A stretch of 64,000 nt of DNA, taken from the NCBI RefSeq assembly GCF_000503895.1, contig NC_022997.1, positions 1,570,501 to 1,634,500 of the forward strand, in the 5' to 3' direction. The notes below the pieces were generated by a model. It was not told the origin of the DNA and did no database searches. It saw only the letters and a list, made by a program, of their open reading frames with translations. Source of the stretch: Hyphomicrobium nitrativorans NL23. GTDB lineage: Bacteria; Pseudomonadota; Alphaproteobacteria; Rhizobiales; Hyphomicrobiaceae. The stretch's first letter is position 1, and each line of letters starts with the position of its first letter. The translations under genes were made by a program, and so were the position numbers. Shown one piece after another: positions 58,117 through 64,000 of this stretch.

Positions 58117-58371
58117 ATGGAGCCTCGCTCCCGTGATGGTTCCGAACAGCCAGAATCGGCGGTTCAGCGCGGGTCGCCAACAGATGTAAGCGTTTTGAGG
58201 TTTCTAACGTCAGAGGAGTTGGCCCATATGATCAAGATGGCACCCCGTTCGATTGAAAAAATGCGGTTGGAAAGTCGCGGCCCGCGTTACATCCGTCTCG
58301 GCAGCGTTGGTAGGGTGATTTACCGGCTCTCTGACGTGGAAATTTGGTTGTCAAAGCATCAAAAGCTCTGA
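58117..58371 (+). CDS. Excisionase/AlpA-like HTH protein
   Basis: Up to 84 residues, but the domain starts at about LRFLTSEELAHMIKMAPRSI, so a start at TTG 58195 (58 residues) is as likely. The rest, GPRYIRLGSVGRVIYRLSDVEIWLSKHQ, completes the MerR-like winged HTH of small excisionase/AlpA regulators. Such genes commonly sit beside integrases and control excision. Good fit for the element's recombination directionality factor. Confidence 0.7.
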   Translation: MEPRSRDGSEQPESAVQRGSPTDVSVLRFLTSEELAHMIKMAPRSIEKMRLESRGPRYIRLGSVGRVIYRLSDVEIWLSKHQKL

Positions 58372-58697
58372 GCTCTCTAGTGTGGGTATCAACTTAAAGT
58401 GCTGAGATTTTTCACGTTTAAAGCCGCAATATTGAGTGTAACATTCGAACTTGCGTCAGAATATTTATATGTATATATATTTCAATAGGTTGGCTGGGGC
58501 AGGTGGCGCTCTTTTGATCCCCGACGGGGCGCCACGAATATCACCTAAGCTATTGAAGAAGCTAAATTTCTTCGATCTGTGTTTTCTTGGTGCCCCGACA
58601 GGAACTGGCGATCTTGTCGAGATGAAGTGTCTTTCTGCGATCTCTTTCGGACGAGGTGAGCGGTCGCGCAGGGCCGCCAAGTCGTCGGCGGCTTCCG
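58372..58697. other. AT-rich right end of the element and attR region
   Basis: No gene seen. 58380-58490 is strongly AT-rich (runs of TATATA). attR lies at 58518-58535. Just beyond, GAAGAA-GCTAAA-TTTCTTC (58556-58574) with later T-runs may be the original tRNA-Glu terminator, displaced by the insertion. Confidence 0.45.
58518..58535. repeat. attR: second copy of the tRNA-Glu 3' end
   Basis: TCCCCGACGGGGCGCCAC matches 53305-53322 at 17 of 18 positions (T/G at 58523). Confidence 0.75.
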
Positions 58698-59756
58698 TCA
58701 GCGGGTTGGGTTCCGCCTTCTTTGTTTTGCGCGCTTCAAGGTGCTTTCAAGGATTGCTTGCGTCTCATTCGAGAGGCGCTCGCGCCCAGCCTCCAGTTTC
58801 TCACGCCACCGATCACCAGTATCCCACGCCGTCCGCCAGGCCGTCGCCAATTCCGCGGGGCGTGTGTTGGCCAGCGCCGCAATGAGCGTTTCAGCCTGCT
58901 GGATATCCTTGCCGGATTTCGCCTGATCCGTTCTTTCCACGGCTACAATCAATTTGTGAACCGCAAACCGCTCAGCGCGCGGAATCGTGACTGGGACGCC
59001 GCCGCCGTAGAGCAGAACCGAGCGCTCAGGCTGATGGATCAGGTAGTCGAGATGGCGCAAAGGTTGGGCGCCGCTACCGGCCAGAGCCTTCATCCTTGCG
59101 GGTTTGTCCTGATGCTCGTCCGATCCTCTGTTCGGAGTGAGAAGGTCGACGGCATAGTCCATTTGATTGCGGTACCGCGTGCATGCGAAGGGATCTTTGA
59201 TGTTGGGAACTTGCCGAAACGTGGCGTCGATACTATGCAGCACGGCGAGGGGGGCTGGCATGCTCTCGCCAATGTTCTCGGAGATGCCCCAGAACTGCGC
59301 AAAGTCCGCGTCTTGGGTCATGAGTGGCGGACCGTCGAGGCGAATGCCGAGAGGCCCGGCATACGCCTGGTAGGCCAACGTGCCGCCCAGCACGCTGCGT
59401 AGACGGAAGAAGCCTGCCTTCCACATGGCTTCGACGATCGAACCCGACAGGTGATCGGGGGTCGGCAGGCCGGCAGCTGCTACGGCACGAACCAGGGTTT
59501 GCCGACGCTTGAAACTCGACTTGATGCTCGCAAAGCGATTGACACGATCCGTGATGCTCTTGTCGGTGACAGGCCCGACGTATTTGTTGCGCGTCTTATC
59601 GCCGTCACGCCATTGATAGTGCCAATAAAAACGTTCCTTGGACTTCTTGCGGACGAAGGTTCCGTTCTCGCGAAATTCAGCATCGAATTCGGCATCCAGG
59701 CACCGCTGGAGAAGTTCGGCGAACATGGTTTGCGTTGCCAGGTCGATCTGTTGCAT
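58698..59756 (-). CDS. GSU2403-family nucleotidyltransferase-fold protein (NTP_transf_8)
   Basis: 352 residues. The N-terminal ~80 residues have a FYWHYQWRDG strand pair; the nucleotidyltransferase core has GGT at 124-126 and MTQDADF with Asp149 and Asp151, giving the minimal G-G-[ST]...D-x-D site. The rest is helical, ending in a basic tail. Members occur mainly in mobile regions and may be toxin- or defence-like, but no activity is established for this group to my knowledge. A perfect palindromic operator lies 16 bases upstream. No antitoxin-like partner is coded next to it. Confidence 0.75.
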   Translation of the reverse strand: MQQIDLATQTMFAELLQRCLDAEFDAEFRENGTFVRKKSKERFYWHYQWRDGDKTRNKYVGPVTDKSITDRVNRFASIKSSFKRRQTLVRAVAAAGLPTPDHLSGSIVEAMWKAGFFRLRSVLGGTLAYQAYAGPLGIRLDGPPLMTQDADFAQFWGISENIGESMPAPLAVLHSIDATFRQVPNIKDPFACTRYRNQMDYAVDLLTPNRGSDEHQDKPARMKALAGSGAQPLRHLDYLIHQPERSVLLYGGGVPVTIPRAERFAVHKLIVAVERTDQAKSGKDIQQAETLIAALANTRPAELATAWRTAWDTGDRWREKLEAGRERLSNETQAILESTLKRAKQRRRNPTR

Positions 59757-59772
59757 TGGTATTTTGCCTCCG

Positions 59773-59803
59773 GTTGACCAACGAAATGCAAATGTTGGTC
59801 AAC
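59773..59803. promoter_or_regulatory. Palindromic operator upstream of the NTP_transf_8 gene
   Basis: GTTGACCAAC (59773-59782) and GTTGGTCAAC (59794-59803) are perfect 10-bp inverted copies with an 11-base spacer. Their centre is 31 bases upstream of the start codon at 59756, an ideal place for a repressor dimer. Confidence 0.7.
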
Positions 59804-59919
59804 AGGTTGCGCCCGCTCGGTCCTGAGTGATCGGCGCATCTGCAACCTCAGCGAATGTCGGCACCTCTTTGGGCTGGTCTTGGCGAGTTCCGCTTTTGGA
59901 TTCTCGGCCGGTGCCAAGC

Positions 59920-60046
59920 GGTTCGCGTCGAACGCGCTCAGAGGCCGATAGCGATGGCCGCAAGCGCGGCATTTGACCCGACCGTCGCCGAGCCGATAGG
60001 CCCACGTGTAGCGGTACTCAGGACAACGCCTTTTCCTGACTCCAGC
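59920..60046 (-). pseudogene. Transposase zinc-ribbon remnant (IS1595-like)
   Basis: An open frame after an in-frame TAG reads RRCPEYRYTWAYRLGDGR then VKCRACGHRYRPLSAFD, close to the N-terminal zinc ribbon of IS1595/ISXO2-type transposases (CPxC...KCxxCGHRY). One Cys is replaced by Tyr and no downstream DDE domain follows. Confidence 0.45.
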
Positions 60047-60152
60047 CTACGAAAGCTGGCCCGGTTTGGTTAGGCATTACCGTTTATTTGCGCAGCGAAG
60101 GGCGCCAACTGACCTGCCGTCGGATGATGCTTGCGCGTCACGGATGCTGCGG

Positions 60153-60695
60153 TCAGCGCGGTGCCGCGCTCTCGTTGGAGGCCGCCCCAAAGATCGCCGC
60201 GTCGCACCAGTGCCGGACCGCGTCCTCGTCCAGGGGCAGAAGTGCCGGCGTGCTGCCAACGAATTGCGTCCAGGCGTCGAGATGTGCGGGCTTGACGGCT
60301 GCCAGCACCGGGATGCCGAGAACGACGGCTTGTTCTATCAAGGGGCGGAAGCCGTGGCCTTCCGCTTCGCGCTTGCTGAACTTGTTGACGATGACGAGCG
60401 CCGTTTCAGGTGCGAGGGATGCGGACGACAGGCCGACGATGTCTTCGAGGGCGCCGGCGTCGAGGCGGCATCCGCTGGCCATGGGGCCGCGATTTTCCGA
60501 CGCTTGCACGACACGGCCGGATGCGAGGTCTTCGAGGAGGATGTCGCAGCGGCTTTGGCCAGGTTGAGAGACGTTGCTTTGAACCGCGCCCGCGAGTTTC
60601 AGTCCACGCTCGCGAAGGCGCCACGCAAGCTCGGCAAGCAGTGCGTCTGCCGCCGGTCCTTCGTCGGCTGCGTAGAGGATTGCCGCGACGCGCAT
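60153..60695 (-). CDS. DUF2478 family protein
   Basis: 180 residues, full length. RCDILLEDLASGRVVQASENRG near 50-71 and LVIVNKFSKREAEGHGF near 100-116 (the N-K/R-F-G/S-K motif) define DUF2478, a P-loop-like family often encoded with molybdate transport or Mo-cofactor genes. Function is not established. No molybdenum gene is in view. Confidence 0.82.
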   Translation of the reverse strand: MRVAAILYAADEGPAADALLAELAWRLRERGLKLAGAVQSNVSQPGQSRCDILLEDLASGRVVQASENRGPMASGCRLDAGALEDIVGLSSASLAPETALVIVNKFSKREAEGHGFRPLIEQAVVLGIPVLAAVKPAHLDAWTQFVGSTPALLPLDEDAVRHWCDAAIFGAASNESAAPR

Positions 60696-60987
60696 GGTTG
60701 GCCTCGTAGAGGAAAGAGTGAGCCTGCGCGCGAACCTAGCACAACGGAGGTCGACTCGGGTCCCGCTTTTGCTTTTCGTTTACCACTGTTTACGGGTTGG
60801 TAAGAGCCCTCGACCTATTGCTTAGAGTGGCCTTACGTGCGCAGCGCGTGGGCGGCCGTGCACCGTTGCAAGCCTTGGTGTGCGGGTCAGTTTTTGAGCC
60901 GCATGACGGCGCCGATCCTGTTCCTGCCATACTCCTGTAGGAGGTAGGGGCTCGGGCGTCGAATGTTCTAGCGTCAGGGTCGATCGC

Positions 60988-62214
60988 TTGCTCAGGCCGT
61001 TCCTCATTCTCAGTGTCGTTTCGGGAGCGACGGCCGCGTTCGCGGGGCCCGTGCCTCTTTCCGGCGATGACCTGAAAAGATCGTTCAACGGTGCGCTCGT
61101 CGAGATGGATACGCCGCTCGGGACGACGATCCCCGTGCGTTTCGGCACGGACGGGCTCGTGTCCGGCGAAGCGGGCGAACTCGCGCCGCTGCTTGGATCC
61201 GCGCGCGATCGCGGCCGCTGGTGGATCGACGGCGACAGGATCTGCTCCAAGTGGTTCCGCTGGTTCGACGCGGAGCCTCAGTGTCTCAGTGTGCAGCAGG
61301 ACGGCGCACGGCTGTTCTGGCAGCAGGACAACGGAAAAAAGGGGACGGCGACCCTTGTGGAGGGACCGCCCGCGGAAAAGGCCGCACCCCAAGCGACCGT
61401 CGTTGCGAGCGCCGACAGCGTACCTCATCCGACATCGCCATCTGCGAAAGCAAAATCACAAACAAAGGGGGATGCAGCGCGCGCCCGCGCGCCTGCCCCG
61501 CGCACGCAGTCTGCGGCCGATCCCCTGCCGTTGCCGGTGCGTGCGCCTCAGCGGGTGACGGAGCCGCGGGGTGTTGCCGGGGTCGATCTCGCGCCCGAAG
61601 GCGAGGCTCACCGCATGCCTCAAGACAGGGCGGCAGTCGTTCAGACAGCCACCGCACCCGAAGCGATGCCGGATGTGCCGATGATGCGGTTTGGCGGGGC
61701 TGGATTGCTTGCGGCATCTGCTCGGATCGCGGGCGAAGAAGCGTCCCAACCCGCACGCGTTCCGGTGACGCCGGTCGAGGCGGAAAAGCAGAAGCCCGCC
61801 GCGGAAATCCGCGTTGCGGCGCGTGCTGCGCCCGAACCGACGGCAAAACCTGTCGTGGCGTCGCAGCCTGCACGCGCCGAAACGGGATCGCTGAAGCAGC
61901 CTGCTGCAAAAATTACGCGGGCGGGGCGCGAGCCGTGGACATCGGCTCCGTCCATTCATGCACCAGGTCATTATCGTGTGCGCGGCGTTGCGCGCAGCGA
62001 TGTGCTCAACGTGCGCAGAGGCCCTTCCGACGGGCATCCGGCGGTTGCATCCATTCCGCCGAACGGGCGCCGGATCGAGATCACGGGCGCCTGCCAGGGC
62101 GAGTGGTGTCCGGTCCGCTATCGCCGCGCGACGGGCTGGGTGCACGGCTTCTATCTTTCCGAAGAGGCGCCGGGCAGAGGTTCGGCAAGCCGGGTCTATC
62201 TCGCGCAGCCGTAA
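60988..62214 (+). CDS. Secreted protein with C-terminal SH3 domain
   Basis: 408 residues from TTG 60988 (CAGGG upstream). Signal peptide ~1-19. An N-terminal domain of ~100 residues has a WWIDGDRICSKWFRWFD and CLSV pattern with two Cys, reminiscent of DUF995-like secreted domains. A long Ala/Pro-rich linker (~125-325) follows. Residues ~330-395 are a bacterial SH3 domain (VRGVARSDVLNVRRGPSDGH, then WCPVRYRRATGWVHGFYL) which usually binds cell wall. The true start is uncertain. Confidence 0.75.
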   Translation: MLRPFLILSVVSGATAAFAGPVPLSGDDLKRSFNGALVEMDTPLGTTIPVRFGTDGLVSGEAGELAPLLGSARDRGRWWIDGDRICSKWFRWFDAEPQCLSVQQDGARLFWQQDNGKKGTATLVEGPPAEKAAPQATVVASADSVPHPTSPSAKAKSQTKGDAARARAPAPRTQSAADPLPLPVRAPQRVTEPRGVAGVDLAPEGEAHRMPQDRAAVVQTATAPEAMPDVPMMRFGGAGLLAASARIAGEEASQPARVPVTPVEAEKQKPAAEIRVAARAAPEPTAKPVVASQPARAETGSLKQPAAKITRAGREPWTSAPSIHAPGHYRVRGVARSDVLNVRRGPSDGHPAVASIPPNGRRIEITGACQGEWCPVRYRRATGWVHGFYLSEEAPGRGSASRVYLAQP

Positions 62215-62227
62215 GCGCGCATTTCCT

Positions 62228-63775
62228 TCAAGACGCTTTTTGCGTTTCGGCGCCCCCCGCCTGCGCGCCGGCCTGGCGGCGTTGACCGTTCAGCTTGCGT
62301 CCGAACACGAGAATGGCCGCCAGCGGCGCCACAAGTCCGATGGTCATGACGAGGCCGAGCAGCAGCGGCAGGTTCTCGTAAGAGCCCCGATCCACGATCA
62401 GCATCTGGTTTACGTACTTCGTCTGCAAGGCGCTGGCGACAAGCGCGAGGTTCATGAGCGAGCTCATGAGCGCGAACCAGGTGGCGCGGCGCGTGGGCGG
62501 CGCGTAAATCGCAATGAGCGTCAGCAGCGGGATCATCGAGAGCTGCATGAAAGGCGAGGAGGCGGCGGTGTCGATGATCGCGATGGTGCGCGCGCCGAAG
62601 CCGAGCGTCGCTTCCGTCCATTCGCTGATGCCGAGCGTGAGGGCGAGGCTCGGGAGCGAGAGCACGGTACCGACGATGGTGAGCCAGAATAGAACGACCG
62701 GGACCGGACGCCTGGTGATGGCGTCGGAGAAGAGCCAGGTTCCGGCGAGGGCCAGTACCGCGCCGATCTGGTTCAGCGTTCCCTGGAAGGCTTCGTCGAA
62801 GCCCAGAACATCGATGGTGAACCAGGTGTAGCCCTGGCCGACGAGCGGCGTGGCGCGGAAGACGAAGATGATAATGGCGGCATAGAGGATCGTTTCCTGC
62901 GTGCGAGCGTCGAGATCGCGCACGATGCGCCACAGCATCGCGCAGACGACCGCCATCGAGAAAACGAAGACGATCTCCTGGCCGAACGGCAGCCCGGTCG
63001 TTGCGACGGCCACGACGGCGGCGCCGAATGCGATGCCGCCCCCCAGGATGCGCCAATCGACGGGGCGCGTCTCCGTCGGCGTGATGTCGATCAGCAGCGC
63101 GCCGGAGACGGAGATCAGCGGGATGACGAGGCCGAGCAGGAAGACGGTTTCATACGAGAATGCGCTGGCGAGAAGACCGGAAATGCCGGCGACGGCCACC
63201 ATGCCGAACGAGAGCGCGAGACGGCCCAGGACCTGGACCATGCCGAGGTCGCGGTTGATGTCGTTGGGATCGCGCGGGGTGCCGTCGGGGTTTTCGCGGT
63301 CGACGACTTCCGTGCTCATGGCGTCGGCGGCCACATCCTGCAGCACGACGCCGACGACGGAAAGAAACGAGCCCAGGCGATAGAGGTTCTGCGGTTCCGC
63401 GAAGACAAGCCATCCGCCCGCGGCGCCCGCCAGCGTGATCAGTCCGGCCGCGACGAGAGTGCCGCCGATCAGGACGTAGACTTTGCGCTGGGACCCCATG
63501 ATCGGCACGGCATCGACCAACTCGCCGAACACCATCTTGATGGTCCAGGGCAGCGTGAGCCACACGGAGAGCGCCGCAAGCTCGGCCGGCGTCATGGTGA
63601 GGGCGGATTTGATCCAGAACGTTTCCGCGATGGTGACGATGCCGAGGGCGCCGTACGCGAAATAGACCATCAGCAACGGAAGGTAGCGTAGGCGGAATGC
63701 GCGGATCGGGTTCAGAAGCGCCGTTTGAAGGGTTTGCCGAAGCCTGGTGTCCGCAGGCTGGGTCGTGTCGGTCAT
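62228..63775 (-). CDS. MFS transporter, BT1/folate-biopterin-like
   Basis: 515 residues with about 12 membrane helices. The second-third helix block (VWLTLPWTIKMVFGELVDAV) and DVAADAMSTEVVDRE match the folate-biopterin transporter (BT1) branch of the MFS. The substrate in this bacterium cannot be stated; folates or pterins are the family guess. It stands alone, converging on the SH3 gene with a 13-base gap. Confidence 0.8.
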   Translation of the reverse strand: MTDTTQPADTRLRQTLQTALLNPIRAFRLRYLPLLMVYFAYGALGIVTIAETFWIKSALTMTPAELAALSVWLTLPWTIKMVFGELVDAVPIMGSQRKVYVLIGGTLVAAGLITLAGAAGGWLVFAEPQNLYRLGSFLSVVGVVLQDVAADAMSTEVVDRENPDGTPRDPNDINRDLGMVQVLGRLALSFGMVAVAGISGLLASAFSYETVFLLGLVIPLISVSGALLIDITPTETRPVDWRILGGGIAFGAAVVAVATTGLPFGQEIVFVFSMAVVCAMLWRIVRDLDARTQETILYAAIIIFVFRATPLVGQGYTWFTIDVLGFDEAFQGTLNQIGAVLALAGTWLFSDAITRRPVPVVLFWLTIVGTVLSLPSLALTLGISEWTEATLGFGARTIAIIDTAASSPFMQLSMIPLLTLIAIYAPPTRRATWFALMSSLMNLALVASALQTKYVNQMLIVDRGSYENLPLLLGLVMTIGLVAPLAAILVFGRKLNGQRRQAGAQAGGAETQKAS

Positions 63776-63939
63776 GGGGATGTCTCTGTCGCCGTACTTC
63801 GAGGATATAGCCGAGACGGCGGGGCTGCGATCCAGGACATTCTGCCCAAGAGCAGCATTTTCATTGCTTGACTTTCTTGGTGCGGCTGGGGCGCGCGCGA
63901 ACGTCTGGAACCTGACGCGAGGCTGCCGGTTCTAGCGGG

Positions 63940-64000
63940 ATGGACAAAATGGTCAGATATCTCACTCCGCAGCTCAAGCGCACCTACGACCGGGTCGTGC
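63940..64000 (+). CDS. Start of an unidentified gene, cut by the window
   Basis: ATG 63940 opens a frame MDKMVRYLTPQLKRTYDRVV running off the right end; GCGGG upstream is a weak ribosome-binding site and ATG 63949 is an alternative. Too short to name. Confidence 0.35.
   Translation, partial: MDKMVRYLTPQLKRTYDRVV

Larger units (their letters stand above)
53305..58535. mobile_element. Decayed integrative element in tRNA-Glu (~5.2 kb)
   Basis: Bounded by an 18-base direct repeat of the tRNA-Glu 3' end (17/18). It contains an inverse autotransporter, an SDR/AraC divergent pair, the C-terminus of a tyrosine recombinase, IS21-like ends and an excisionase-like HTH gene. The flanking noncoding parts are AT-richer than the chromosome. 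With a truncated integrase it is probably no longer mobile on its own. Confidence 0.7.
59757..60152. other. Intergenic region with operator and transposase scrap
   Basis: No intact gene. It contains the palindromic operator (59773-59803) and a degraded zinc-ribbon reading frame (59920-60046, minus strand). Confidence 0.55.

Noticed and set aside
58451-58885. 144-codon plus-strand frame crossing attR
   Set aside because: Composition changes abruptly at the attachment site and the second half is antisense to the nucleotidyltransferase gene.

Overview
The window reads as one stretch of an alphaproteobacterial chromosome, most likely order Hyphomicrobiales (Rhizobiales). The base composition is GC-rich. 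The gene orders tsaB-rimI-plsC-miaB-phoH-ybeY-corC-lnt-(praR-like)-metK-trmB-rimP-nusA-ylxR-infB-rbfA-truB-rpsO-pnp and rpoH/rluD/DUF6476 are typical of that order. No species name can be justified from the sequence alone.

Layout. 1-3.2 kb: the end of an OmpA-type coiled-coil protein, a 32-residue membrane peptide and a membrane-anchored protein with three H3TH-like modules. 3.2-6.9 kb (minus strand): ggt, a ThiO-like FAD oxidoreductase and ubiE. 6.9-7.7 kb: a gene-free stretch with a minus-strand terminator and a repeated octamer, possibly a small RNA. 7.7-11.9 kb: an L,D-transpeptidase, then a divergent metal module of znuA (with a Zur-like operator), a DUF1007 protein and a His-rich NicO permease. 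12-16.7 kb: murJ, trpS, a universal stress protein, an Nfu-type Fe-S protein and a RutE-like nitroreductase. 16.8-27.9 kb: a dense cluster for tRNA modification, rRNA maturation and the envelope, ending in metK and trmB. 28-38.9 kb: the translation/RNA-turnover operon rimP-nusA-ylxR-infB-rbfA-(YcxB-like)-truB-rpsO-pnp. It has a short promoter-plus-terminator leader before rimP, a covarying palindrome pair between infB and rbfA, and a one-base frameshift in truB.

38.9-53.3 kb: GrpB-like protein, CbiX-like chelatase plus DUF4202, DUF486 membrane protein, Tat-exported superoxide dismutase, tlyA, an RNA m5U-type methyltransferase, a small basic protein, btaA-btaB (betaine lipid synthesis), DedA, a conserved lipoprotein, quinone reductase, a glutathione transferase, a Sel1 protein, rpoH, rluD, a DUF6476 protein and tRNA-Glu(CTC).

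53.3-60.1 kb is the accessory part. The last 18 bases of tRNA-Glu plus its 3' flank recur at 58.5 kb (17/18 identical), bounding a ~5.2-kb integrated element. It carries an inverse autotransporter with a beta-helix passenger, a divergent SDR/AraC pair, a decayed tyrosine integrase, IS21-like ends and an excisionase-like regulator. Just outside lie a GSU2403-type nucleotidyltransferase with a perfect palindromic operator and a transposase scrap. 60.1-64 kb returns to ordinary chromosome: a DUF2478 protein, an SH3-domain secreted protein, a BT1-like MFS transporter and the start of another gene.
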